Positions 45,388 through 53,780 of a DNA stretch of 64,000 bases are shown here, in pieces. The notes beneath the pieces are model-generated. The model did no database searches and was not told where the DNA came from. It was given only the letters and a program-made list of their open reading frames with translations. Both the position numbers and the translations under genes were made by a program. Position 1 is the first letter of the stretch. Each line of letters starts with the position of its first letter. The DNA is taken from assembly GCF_007995015.1 (NCBI RefSeq), contig NZ_VORB01000004.1:238937-302936 (forward strand). The letters are read 5' to 3'. The DNA comes from Luteibaculum oceani. GTDB lineage: Bacteria; Bacteroidota; Bacteroidia; Flavobacteriales_D; Luteibaculaceae.

Positions 45388-47211
45388 TTGATTCCAACAA
45401 AAAAACGCCAGAAGAAAGAAAAGCGACCAAAGTTATCATGGAAAGCAGTTAAACGTGCTGCCAAGCTTTTTAAATACTTAAGGCCATATAGGGTAACTTT
45501 TATAATCGGAATGATCTTCCTTCTTGGAAGCAGCTTAACAGGATTACTGTTCCCAGGTTTAATGGGTAAACTTGTGGATGCGCAAGGCACCGAAAGCCCA
45601 GAATCTGAATCCCTACTCCAATTAGACAACATAAATGTTGTAGCGGCGATGCTCTTTGGAGTATTTTTAGTGCAAGCTGTTTTTTCCTTTTTCAGAATTA
45701 TCCTCTTCTCTAGGGTTACTGAAAACATGTTGGCCGATCTTCGCCAGAGCACTTACAATCATATTATACGACTTCCTATCGACTTTTTTAATAGAAATCG
45801 AGTAGGAGAATTGAATAGCCGAATTAGTGCCGACATTTCCGTTTTACAAGAAACCTTTACCACTACTCTCGCAGAATTCATCCGTCAAATAATCGTCATT
45901 GTTGCGGGAATTGTCTTCCTTACATTCTACTCCGTAAAACTTTCTCTTTTAATGTTGGCCACATTACCGGTATTCATGGTTATTGCCGTGCTATTCGGGA
46001 AAAAGGTTAGAAAACTTTCTAAAGAAGCGCAAGACTTAGTAGGTAAATCAAATGTAATTGTTGAGGAAACCCTAAGTGCCATTCAATCGGTTAAGGCTTA
46101 CGTTAACGAGTGGTTCGAAAGCTCAAGATACAAGACGGCAACAGATAGTGTTAAGTCTGTAGCATTGAAAAATGCAACGTGGAGAGCTAGTTTCGCTTCG
46201 TTCATAATTCTCTGCTTATTCGGCTCTATAGTTTTGGTAGTATGGTACGGAGTACTTCTTCGCGAAGCTGGAGAAATAACCACCGGAGATCTGTTCTCCT
46301 TCATACTGTACTCCGTTTTTGTTGGCGCAAGTTTTGGTGGGATTGCAGACTTGTTTAGTCAAATTGCCAAAGCAGTCGGAGCAACCGAGCGCTTGATGGA
46401 AATTTTAGATACCGAATCCGAAGCGGAAGCAAAAGAAACCCAGGTAAAACTTAAAGGGAAAGTTAACTTTAAAGATGTTAGTTTTTCCTACCCCACAAGA
46501 CCAGACATTAAGGTTTTAAATGAGGTAAATTTTCAAGTTGAACCAGGAGAAAATATAGCAATAGTAGGTGCATCAGGAGCAGGAAAATCTACACTTACCC
46601 AGTTACTTTTGCAATTTTTCCAACCCGACCAAGGAAAGATACTTTTCGATGGGGAAAATTTTGGAGATGACATTCATTCGGTTCGTTCCAATATGGCATT
46701 AGTTCCCCAAGAGGTGCTTCTTTTTGGAGGTACGATTAAGGAAAACATTGCCTACGGTAATATACATGCCACGGAAGAAGAAATTATAGCTGCAGCCAAA
46801 TCTGCAAATGCTTGGGATTTCATTCAAAAATTTAGCGATGGGCTAGATACTGTGGTTGGGGAGCGCGGTATTCAATTATCAGGAGGGCAGCGCCAAAGAA
46901 TTGCAATTGCAAGGGCCATATTAAAAGACCCATCCATCCTAATTCTGGATGAAGCAACCAGCGCCTTAGACTCAGAAAGTGAAAGCCTAGTACAAGACGC
47001 TTTAGAAAGGCTAATGAAAGGCAGAACTAGTTTCGTTATCGCGCACCGCCTGGCTACTATTGTCAATGCCGATAAAATACTCGTAATAGAAGACGGTAAA
47101 ATTGTAGAAAGTGGAACGCATCAAGAGCTAATTGCAAAGGGTGGAAGATATCAATCCCTACACAACCTTCAGGATATTGGATCTAGAAGTATTGCCGACC
47201 CAATTTCTTAA
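45388..47211 (+). CDS. ABC transporter, fused permease and ATPase (MsbA-like exporter), TTG start
   Basis: A 607-residue half-transporter that works as a dimer. The N-terminal 330 residues contain six transmembrane helices. The ATPase follows with Walker A GASGAGKSTL, signature LSGGQRQRIAIARA, Walker B SILILDEATSALD and the switch His in FVIAHRLAT. Family relatives export lipids, lipopolysaccharide cores or drugs; here the lipid role is inferred. The frame has no ATG between an upstream stop at 45355 and residue 30, so TTG at 45388 is the best start. It overlaps rsmG by 29 bp at its 3' end. Confidence 0.92.
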   Translation: MIPTKKRQKKEKRPKLSWKAVKRAAKLFKYLRPYRVTFIIGMIFLLGSSLTGLLFPGLMGKLVDAQGTESPESESLLQLDNINVVAAMLFGVFLVQAVFSFFRIILFSRVTENMLADLRQSTYNHIIRLPIDFFNRNRVGELNSRISADISVLQETFTTTLAEFIRQIIVIVAGIVFLTFYSVKLSLLMLATLPVFMVIAVLFGKKVRKLSKEAQDLVGKSNVIVEETLSAIQSVKAYVNEWFESSRYKTATDSVKSVALKNATWRASFASFIILCLFGSIVLVVWYGVLLREAGEITTGDLFSFILYSVFVGASFGGIADLFSQIAKAVGATERLMEILDTESEAEAKETQVKLKGKVNFKDVSFSYPTRPDIKVLNEVNFQVEPGENIAIVGASGAGKSTLTQLLLQFFQPDQGKILFDGENFGDDIHSVRSNMALVPQEVLLFGGTIKENIAYGNIHATEEEIIAAAKSANAWDFIQKFSDGLDTVVGERGIQLSGGQRQRIAIARAILKDPSILILDEATSALDSESESLVQDALERLMKGRTSFVIAHRLATIVNADKILVIEDGKIVESGTHQELIAKGGRYQSLHNLQDIGSRSIADPIS

Positions 47212-47818
47212 TGGCCACAACTTTTTTAGTTTCAAAAAAATCACCTTGAATAAACTTGGGGAGGTCTATGATTTCCCCAGCTTGTTGAGCTTCATTTAGC
47301 TCTTCTTGCAATTCGTCTCCACCCTTTAATAGGTAGATCCCCCCTGGCATTACACCGTGGGTATCCTTTTTGGTTTTCCCTTTAATCCATGGTAGTAGTT
47401 TGGCAACTCTGGCAACGGCCCTGGAAACTATTATTTCGAATTTGCCATCAATATTTTCCACGCGTTCGTGATAAGCCGTAACATTTTCAATTTTAAGCTC
47501 CTCACAAATTTCTCTTACAACGGTAATTTTCTTTTTGATGCTATCCACCAATGTAAATTGACATTCGGGATACATTATCGCCAAGGGAATTCCTGGAAGT
47601 CCACCACCAGTTCCAATATCCAGGACCTTGAAACCTGCCTCAAAATCGTACACCTTAGAAATTAATAGTGAGTGAATAATATGGCGCTCACCAATATTAT
47701 CTATGTCTTTTCTAGAAACCACATTTATTTTGGAGTTCCACTCCTGATAAAGTGCTTCTAGTCTTACAAGTTTTTCAATTTGATTTTCGCTAAGCTGCGG
47801 AAAATGTTCTTGATACAT
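47183..47818 (-). CDS. rsmG: 16S rRNA (guanine527-N7)-methyltransferase
   Basis: The 211-residue RsmG (GidB) enzyme, methylating G527 in the 530 loop of 16S rRNA. WNSKINVVSRKD and ERHIIHSLL near the N-terminus, the SAM motif VLDIGTGGGLPGIPLAI, and VSRAVARVAKLLPW are characteristic. It follows the sigma factor gene by 3 nt. Loss of this methylation in other bacteria gives low-level streptomycin resistance. Its 3' end overlaps the ABC exporter gene by 29 bp. Confidence 0.95.
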   Translation of the reverse strand: MYQEHFPQLSENQIEKLVRLEALYQEWNSKINVVSRKDIDNIGERHIIHSLLISKVYDFEAGFKVLDIGTGGGLPGIPLAIMYPECQFTLVDSIKKKITVVREICEELKIENVTAYHERVENIDGKFEIIVSRAVARVAKLLPWIKGKTKKDTHGVMPGGIYLLKGGDELQEELNEAQQAGEIIDLPKFIQGDFFETKKVVAIKKLGRQYF

Positions 47819-47821
47819 GCC

Positions 47822-48415
47822 TTATTTTAACTCCGTATTGGATTTTACTATTTGACTCAACAGGTCTCGAGCTCTGAATAATTGCGCTTTAACTGTACCC
47901 AATGGGATATTCAACTTTTGCGCAATTTCATCGTAGGACAATTCCTGATAATAGCGCAATTCTATTAAGGTTCGGTACTTGGGCTTTAATGTTTCTACTA
48001 TCCTCCGCAACTTATTATTGCGTTCCTTAATGATCATTTGATCAATGGCTATCGGATTTTCATCCTTCAGCTCCAAAAATGGAGCGTCATCATCCGTATC
48101 CAGGGCAGCATCTAAAGACACCTTTTTAGGGCGTTTTTTACGCAAATAATCTAGGGTATGATTCTTTGCTATAGTTGCCAACCAGGAGGAAAAACTGCTT
48201 CGCGGTTGAAAGGTATGAAGCTTGCTAAAAGCCTTAGTAAAAATTTCAATAAGAAGATCTTCTGCGATATCGTGATCGCGAATCATTTGGAGCACTAGAT
48301 GAAAAACGTAGCCCTTGTAACGAGCAAAGATTTCTGCAAAAGCCTGCTCATCTGATTTGTTTCTTGCCAAATCAATTAAATGCCACTCCTCTTGTTTTTT
48401 TAAACCGTTTTTCAC
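47822..48415 (-). CDS. ECF-type sigma-70 family RNA polymerase sigma factor, GTG start
   Basis: A 197-residue alternative sigma factor with region 2 (around DIAEDLLIEIFTKAFSKL and SWLATIAKNHTLDYLRKK) and region 4 (ELRYYQELSYDEIAQKLN then GTVKAQLFRARDLL). No anti-sigma gene adjoins it. It starts with GTG in a GTGA overlap with the glycosyltransferase gene upstream, and there is no closer ATG. Its regulon is unknown. Confidence 0.92.
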   Translation of the reverse strand: MKNGLKKQEEWHLIDLARNKSDEQAFAEIFARYKGYVFHLVLQMIRDHDIAEDLLIEIFTKAFSKLHTFQPRSSFSSWLATIAKNHTLDYLRKKRPKKVSLDAALDTDDDAPFLELKDENPIAIDQMIIKERNNKLRRIVETLKPKYRTLIELRYYQELSYDEIAQKLNIPLGTVKAQLFRARDLLSQIVKSNTELK

Positions 48416-49518
48416 CAGTTAGCCTTAGTTTTTCGCTTGCCCGAAAGGTAAATTAATGGATGGGAAATTAAAATGATTAATTCCATAAAAGGTGCAAATA
48501 TTCCCAACGAAGCCCGAGAAAAGAATTTCCCAGCTATAAATCCAAATGCCATAGAGGCTATATAATACCCTCCCAAAACCATGGCAACGCCTATCAAATT
48601 AACTCCTGTAAGGAGCAGATATCCAATTCCGCTGTAAAAGAGAATTAAGAAAAGGAAAGGGATACTTAAAAAGATCTTAGTATCCCAACCGTAAAAGGCT
48701 CCTGATTTTAAATGCCGTGTTCTTTGTTTCCACCATGAAATAAAGGTGATTTTCGGCTCGGAAATAACCTGGAATGATGGGTGAACACAACTAACCTTTG
48801 CTACCTTTTTAACGGATTGCACAAAAAGGTCATCGTCGCCAAATGGAATCTGGTAATGCGACTTAAAACCACCAACGCTTTGGTATAGCTCCTTGCTATA
48901 TGCCATAAATCTTCCAACTCCCATGTAGGGCTTAAACCGCATCGCGGTGGCATAATAGCTAATTGCCGTTCTAAGATTTTCGAATTGTTGTATCCAACCC
49001 AATATACCTTTAGACCTAGAAAAAGGTGCGTATCCCAAAACCAAATTACCCCTGTTTGCCAAATGTTTTGCCACCTCGGCAACCAAATCTTCCCGATTGG
49101 GATAACAATCGGCATCGGTAACCAAAATATAGTTGTACTTGGCTTTCTTTATTCCGAGAGTAAGCGCAAACTTTTTCCCCTCCCAAACCTGCATATTTTC
49201 GGTAACCGTACTGAAGCTAAAATTGGGGTATTGGTCGCTAAATCGCTTGAGAATTTTTTCCGATTGATCCCAAGATCTGTCATTTACAACAATTACTTCG
49301 AACTCCACATTTTTTTGGCGCATCCACAATGGAATATGCTTACTCAAATTTTTCAGTTCGTTTTTTGCGGCAATTACAACACTAACAGATACCTGAGTAG
49401 TTTCATCCATCAGCAACTTCCTTCCTTTTAACCCCAGAAGCAAAAACACTTTGTAGCATAGCACTACCACGGCGGCAATCGAAACCAACAGGATTTCGAA
49501 ACTGAAAAAACTAGGCAT
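48412..49518 (-). CDS. Membrane-associated family 2 glycosyltransferase
   Basis: A 368-residue GT2 with an N-terminal transmembrane helix, the catalytic domain (SVVIAAKNELKNL, VIVVNDRSWDQS, ILVTDADCYPNRED with its DxD site, then PFGDDDLFVQS and the Q/RxxRW-like QRTRHLKSG), and three or four C-terminal helices. The layout is that of processive or membrane-bound GT2 enzymes. It heads a unit with the sigma factor and rsmG. The product glycan is unknown. Confidence 0.88.
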   Translation of the reverse strand: MPSFFSFEILLVSIAAVVVLCYKVFLLLGLKGRKLLMDETTQVSVSVVIAAKNELKNLSKHIPLWMRQKNVEFEVIVVNDRSWDQSEKILKRFSDQYPNFSFSTVTENMQVWEGKKFALTLGIKKAKYNYILVTDADCYPNREDLVAEVAKHLANRGNLVLGYAPFSRSKGILGWIQQFENLRTAISYYATAMRFKPYMGVGRFMAYSKELYQSVGGFKSHYQIPFGDDDLFVQSVKKVAKVSCVHPSFQVISEPKITFISWWKQRTRHLKSGAFYGWDTKIFLSIPFLFLILFYSGIGYLLLTGVNLIGVAMVLGGYYIASMAFGFIAGKFFSRASLGIFAPFMELIILISHPLIYLSGKRKTKANW

Positions 49519-49597
49519 TTTATTTTTTTAGATGGCGCTAAAGTAAATACTTAGGAGCTATAAAAGCACAATGTGTATTTTCGCGGCTATATATTCT

Positions 49598-50728
49598 ATG
49601 AGCTTTACACTTAGCACCACAGCATCAGACTCCAAAGCAAGAGCAGGAGTATTAAAACTCGCACACGGAGAAATCGAAACCCCAATTTTTATGCCCGTAG
49701 GTACGGTTGGTACCGTAAAGGGTGTGCACAACAAAGAATTGGAAGATGAAATTGCTGCCCAAATAATTCTTGGTAATACCTACCACCTATATTTAAGGCC
49801 AGGAACCAGTATTTTGGAAGAAGCGGGTGGATTGCACAAATTTATGGGGTGGAACAAACCCATTTTAACGGATAGTGGTGGGTACCAAGTGTACTCCCTA
49901 GCCGCAAACCGAAAAATAAACGAGGAGGGTGTAAAATTTAGTTCTCACATAGATGGTTCCAAACACTTTTTCACTCCTGAAAAAGCAATGGAAATTCAGC
50001 GAAGCATTGGAGCTGACATAATTATGGCCTTCGATGAATGCACCCCCTACCCTTGCGAAAAATCATATGCAAGGGCCTCCATGGAGATGACCCACAGATG
50101 GCTGAGACGCTGTTTCGATCACTTGGAGAAGATTCCGGAATTATATGGATACCCCCAACACTTATTTCCAATAGTTCAGGGTTCCGTTTACCCAGATTTA
50201 AGACAAAAATCTGCCGAGTTTATAGCATCCCAAAACGCTGTTGGAAACGCAATAGGTGGACTTTCAGTTGGAGAACCGCACGAAGATCTTTACGAGATGA
50301 CGGACCTGGTATGCAATATACTTCCAACCGAAAAACCACGTTACCTCATGGGTGTTGGAACTCCTGATAACATTCTTGAATGTATTGACCTAGGTGTAGA
50401 TATGTTTGATTGTGTAATGCCAACTCGTAACGGACGTAATGGAATGCTATTTACCAGTGAAGGTATTATCAACATAAAGAATAAAAAGTGGGAAAGAGAT
50501 TTCAGTCCCATAGATCCAAACTCCCCAGTTTCAACAGATACTTTCCACTCTAAAGCATATTTAAGACACCTTTTTATAGCCAGAGAAAGACTTGGCCCCC
50601 AATTAGCGAGCATCCACAATCTTGGATTTTACCTTTGGTTAGTAAAGGAGGCACGTAAAAGAATCATAGACGGAACTTTTAAGACCTGGAAAACCCAAAT
50701 GATTCCAAAATTGAAAAATCGATTATAG
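49598..50728 (+). CDS. tgt: tRNA-guanine transglycosylase lacking the zinc-binding cysteines
   Basis: Exchanges guanine 34 for preQ1 in tRNAs for Asp, Asn, His and Tyr. I start at the ATG at 49598 (MSFTLSTTASDSKARAG), giving 376 residues. Catalytic features are present: ILTDSGGYQVYSL, MAFDECTPYP and the nucleophile region VDMFDCVMPTRNGRNG. The usual C-terminal CxCxxC zinc site is replaced by DPNSPVSTDTFHSKAYLRHL, which has no Cys, though the later His in SIHNLGFYL remains. It is followed directly by the lptG-like gene. Confidence 0.93.
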   Translation: MSFTLSTTASDSKARAGVLKLAHGEIETPIFMPVGTVGTVKGVHNKELEDEIAAQIILGNTYHLYLRPGTSILEEAGGLHKFMGWNKPILTDSGGYQVYSLAANRKINEEGVKFSSHIDGSKHFFTPEKAMEIQRSIGADIIMAFDECTPYPCEKSYARASMEMTHRWLRRCFDHLEKIPELYGYPQHLFPIVQGSVYPDLRQKSAEFIASQNAVGNAIGGLSVGEPHEDLYEMTDLVCNILPTEKPRYLMGVGTPDNILECIDLGVDMFDCVMPTRNGRNGMLFTSEGIINIKNKKWERDFSPIDPNSPVSTDTFHSKAYLRHLFIARERLGPQLASIHNLGFYLWLVKEARKRIIDGTFKTWKTQMIPKLKNRL

Positions 50729-51811
50729 GTGTTGCCAATTTTAGATAGATACCTTATTCGAAAGTTCTTAGGAACCTTCTTTTTCATTTTAGCCATTGTT
50801 ATGGCTATATCTGTTGTATTTGATGTATCGGAAAGGATAGATGACTTTCTTGAGTCAAATGCCACTTTTTGGGAAATAATTACTGTTTACTACGGAAATT
50901 TTGTGCTGTACTATGGTAATCTATTTTCCCACCTTTTGATATTTATTACGGTGATAATTTTCACCAGTAAACTTGCGCAGCAATCCGAACTTATTTCTAT
51001 TCTAGCAGGTGGGGTATCTTTTAATCGTCTGCTCAGACCCTACTTTATTTCCGCGACCATATTGGTAATTATTGCCTTATTGCTAAATCACTTTGTGCTC
51101 CCAATGAGTAACAAGGCAAGAATTGATTTCCATGTTGAACACCTATGGAATAGCTTTAAAATAAGGGAAAACAATCTTCATAGGGAGATAGAACCAGGGG
51201 TTATTGCCTTTGCGGAGTCGATAAATCTAGAATACAATACTGCCTACCGTTTTTCAATTGAAAAGTGGGAGGATGGAAAAATTTCGGAAAAGATCATTAC
51301 AGATAGAGCCATTTTTAATCCAGAAGATAGCTCCTGGACCCTGCGTTATGTTACCCACAGAAAATTCTTTGAAGACGGCGAGGAGTCTTTAAGAAGAGAA
51401 ATTTCGCTAGACACATTAATACCGGTAGTCCCAAAAGATTTTGGTGAACGCCCCGAAATTGCGGCAACGCTAGGCTATAACGAGCTTAACGAATATATTG
51501 AAAAGGAAAAGCTTAAGGGGTCAGATCAAGTGGTGTTTTTTGAGATAGAAAAACATCAGAGAACGAGTTACCCCTTGGCTACATACATTCTTACCCTTAT
51601 TGGAGTTTCCATAGCCTCACGAAAAGCACGCGGTGGGATTGGTCTTCACATAGCAATGGGGTTTGTAATTATTCTCATTTACATTTTTGTAATGAAGGTG
51701 AGTACGGTGGCCGCCACCAATGCAGGGGTAAATCCCCTAATATCTGTCTGGATACCCAATATAGTCTTCCTTATTCTAGCTATCCTTCTCTACAGCAAAG
51801 CGCAGAAGTAG
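50729..51811 (+). CDS. LptG/LptF-type lipopolysaccharide export permease, GTG start
   Basis: A 360-residue YjgP/YjgQ-family permease with three N-terminal helices, a periplasmic beta-jellyroll domain (about residues 125-260) and three C-terminal helices. LDRYLIRKFLGTFFFILAIV and PLATYILTLIGVSIASRKAR are family motifs. It would form part of the LptBFG machine that extracts lipopolysaccharide from the inner membrane. The start is the GTG immediately after the tgt stop, or the TTG one codon on; no ATG is near. It overlaps ispE by 32 bp at the 3' end. Confidence 0.9.
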   Translation: MLPILDRYLIRKFLGTFFFILAIVMAISVVFDVSERIDDFLESNATFWEIITVYYGNFVLYYGNLFSHLLIFITVIIFTSKLAQQSELISILAGGVSFNRLLRPYFISATILVIIALLLNHFVLPMSNKARIDFHVEHLWNSFKIRENNLHREIEPGVIAFAESINLEYNTAYRFSIEKWEDGKISEKIITDRAIFNPEDSSWTLRYVTHRKFFEDGEESLRREISLDTLIPVVPKDFGERPEIAATLGYNELNEYIEKEKLKGSDQVVFFEIEKHQRTSYPLATYILTLIGVSIASRKARGGIGLHIAMGFVIILIYIFVMKVSTVAATNAGVNPLISVWIPNIVFLILAILLYSKAQK

Positions 51812-52616
51812 GATTCCCCAATTTACCAGTCCAAAGGACGTTAAGATTAGTTTCCCTGGCTACAATGGGTGGATGATCATATATTCCATAAATACAGCTT
51901 CCACTTCCGGACAGTGAGGTATAAATAGCTCCCATGTTTTGTAGTTCCTCAAAAAGCTCGCCCACCTGTGGATGCTTTTTTAAAAACCCACCCTGAAAAT
52001 CGTTGGTCAAACTTTTCCATTGGGAGAAATCCTTGTATCCGGATAAATCGCTATCAACCTTACCATCTCTAACACTCGCAAAAGCCTCAACGGTGCTCAT
52101 GGTCAATCCTTTAGGCTGAATTAAAACTAGATACTTCCCCCTTATAAAATCTTCAACGGGTTCTATAATATCACCGCGTCCGCGGACAACAGAAATTTGT
52201 TTACAAACAAAAAAACCTGTGTCACTACCAAATTTCAGAGCAATTTCCTCGAGGTCTTTTCTACTTAATCCCAGCTTAAAAAAAACATTGCACATAAGAC
52301 ACATTTCAGCAAGATCACCCGACCCAGCTCCAATTCCAGTTCCGGCTGGGACATTTTTATACAAGTGCCATATTACATGAGGGAGATTAAATTTTTTCTG
52401 CATGTAGCACCATGCCTTCCATACCAAATTATCCTCCTTGTTTCCAGGAATAGAAATTCCATATAATACAAGGTCCGATTTCTCGGCTAATTCTAATTCC
52501 AAAATATCGCCGAAGGGCAGTGGTATAAAAAAGCTTTGCAACTCGTGGTAACCATCAGAACGTTTACCTAAAATATTGAGCCCCAAATTTATTTTTGTGT
52601 AACATGTAGAAAGCAT
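51780..52616 (-). CDS. ispE: 4-diphosphocytidyl-2-C-methyl-D-erythritol kinase
   Basis: A GHMP-family kinase of the non-mevalonate isoprenoid pathway, phosphorylating CDP-ME. The 278-residue protein starts with YTKINLGLNILGKRSDGYHEL, has the ATP-binding glycine loop VPAGTGIGAGSGDLAEM, and SLSGSGSCIYGIYD near the C-terminus. Its isoprenoid product feeds the quinone tail that menA attaches. The gene is alone on its strand and overlaps the lptG-like gene by 32 bp. Confidence 0.94.
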   Translation of the reverse strand: MLSTCYTKINLGLNILGKRSDGYHELQSFFIPLPFGDILELELAEKSDLVLYGISIPGNKEDNLVWKAWCYMQKKFNLPHVIWHLYKNVPAGTGIGAGSGDLAEMCLMCNVFFKLGLSRKDLEEIALKFGSDTGFFVCKQISVVRGRGDIIEPVEDFIRGKYLVLIQPKGLTMSTVEAFASVRDGKVDSDLSGYKDFSQWKSLTNDFQGGFLKKHPQVGELFEELQNMGAIYTSLSGSGSCIYGIYDHPPIVARETNLNVLWTGKLGNPTSALCCREG

Positions 52617-52689
52617 CGCAACAAAGATGTATTAAAACGACCTAACCGTAAAAAATTATAACTTGCACCCTCCTAAAAAAGGACAATTT

Positions 52690-53646
52690 ATGCCAACGCT
52701 ATTGGATTTTGAAACACCTATAGGTGACCTACTTGAGCAAATCGAGAAAACCAAACAAATTGGTGAAAAGAATGAGGTGGATATCACCGAAACACTTACC
52801 GGTTTAAAGGAAAAATTAGAAGCTAAACAAAAGGAGATCTACGGCAATTTAACTCCGTGGCAGAGGGTTCAGCTTTCAAGACACCCTGAAAGACCATATA
52901 CATTAGCATATATCGAACACATTACGGACGGTAATTTCCAAGAATTACACGGCGATAGAAATGTAAAAGACGATAAAGCCATGGTTGGTGGGTTTGGTCA
53001 AATTGATGATCAAACGGTTATGTTTATTGGTCAGCAAAAGGGAATCAATACCAAAATGAGACAGTATCGTAATTTTGGAATGGCAAACCCTGAGGGGTAC
53101 AGAAAGGCCCTCAGACTGATGAAATTGGCCGAGAAATTCAATAAGCCGATTGTAACTTTTATCGATACTCCAGGAGCTTATCCTGGTCTGGAAGCCGAGG
53201 AAAGAGGTCAGGGTGAAGCCATTGCACGAAACCTTTTTGAGATGATAAATCTTAAGGTGCCGGTAATTTGTATTGTTATTGGTGAAGGAGCCTCTGGGGG
53301 GGCATTAGGTATTGCCTTAGGAGATAAAGTACTTATGTTGGAAAACTCATGGTACTCTGTAATTTCTCCTGAAAACTGTTCTACCATTCTATGGAGAACC
53401 TGGGATTTTAAAGAGCAAGCAGCATCTGCACTAAAACTTACCGCCCAGGATATGTTGAAGAATAAACTTATCGATGGGGTAATTAAAGAACCTCTTGGTG
53501 GTGCACACTGGAATCACGAAGAATCCTTTAAAATTGTAAAGCGCGAGATAAAAAAACATATCAAAAAGCTTTCTGCTATTGATACTGATGAGAGAATAAA
53601 AGCCAGAATTGACAAGTTCTGTACGATGGGAGTATACAACTCTTAA
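52690..53646 (+). CDS. accA: Acetyl-CoA carboxylase carboxyltransferase subunit alpha
   Basis: The alpha half of the carboxyltransferase that transfers CO2 from biotin to acetyl-CoA to make malonyl-CoA. The ATG at 52690 ([14 protein letters not shown]) gives 318 residues of normal length. [38 protein letters not shown] and [15 protein letters not shown] are the family landmarks. accD is elsewhere. A 12-bp stem terminator follows 20 nt after the stop. Confidence 0.96.
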   Translation: MPTLLDFETPIGDLLEQIEKTKQIGEKNEVDITETLTGLKEKLEAKQKEIYGNLTPWQRVQLSRHPERPYTLAYIEHITDGNFQELHGDRNVKDDKAMVGGFGQIDDQTVMFIGQQKGINTKMRQYRNFGMANPEGYRKALRLMKLAEKFNKPIVTFIDTPGAYPGLEAEERGQGEAIARNLFEMINLKVPVICIVIGEGASGGALGIALGDKVLMLENSWYSVISPENCSTILWRTWDFKEQAASALKLTAQDMLKNKLIDGVIKEPLGGAHWNHEESFKIVKREIKKHIKKLSAIDTDERIKARIDKFCTMGVYNS

Positions 53647-53666
53647 GCCGCCGCTTAAAAATTGAT

Positions 53667-53745
53667 AAAAGCTAAAGATTTACACTTTTGCTAGTGCCGC
53701 AGGGCATTGGTAGAATTGTTCAAAGTCTTTAGCTTTTTTTTTTCG
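53667..53745 (+). terminator. Long nested stem-loop terminator after accA
   Basis: AAAAGCTAAAGA (53667-53678) pairs perfectly with TCTTTAGCTTTT (53726-53737), then about six more T follow. The 47-nt loop holds a second hairpin, CTAGTGCC-GCAG-GGCATTGG (53691-53710), with two or three G-U pairs. The outer stem with its T-run is a good terminator; the inner hairpin is unusual and could belong to a small structured RNA. Confidence 0.7.
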
Positions 53746-53764
53746 CTTTTGCGCCAACGAAAAT

Positions 53765-53772
53765 TACCTTTG
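53765..53772 (+). promoter_or_regulatory. Candidate -7 element for dnaB
   Basis: TACCTTTG matches TAnnTTTG and lies 8 nt before the dnaB ATG, so transcription would begin at or almost at the start codon. A TTTC, near the -33 consensus, lies 20 nt upstream at 53741-53744. Confidence 0.45.
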
Positions 53773-53780
53773 ACTTTGCT

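Noticed and set aside
45273..45752. Minus-strand open frame of 159 codons overlapping the start of the ABC exporter gene
   Set aside because: It is antisense to a well-supported transporter gene and would run through the rpmH promoter; its translation looks like the reverse of coding sequence, with no domain.
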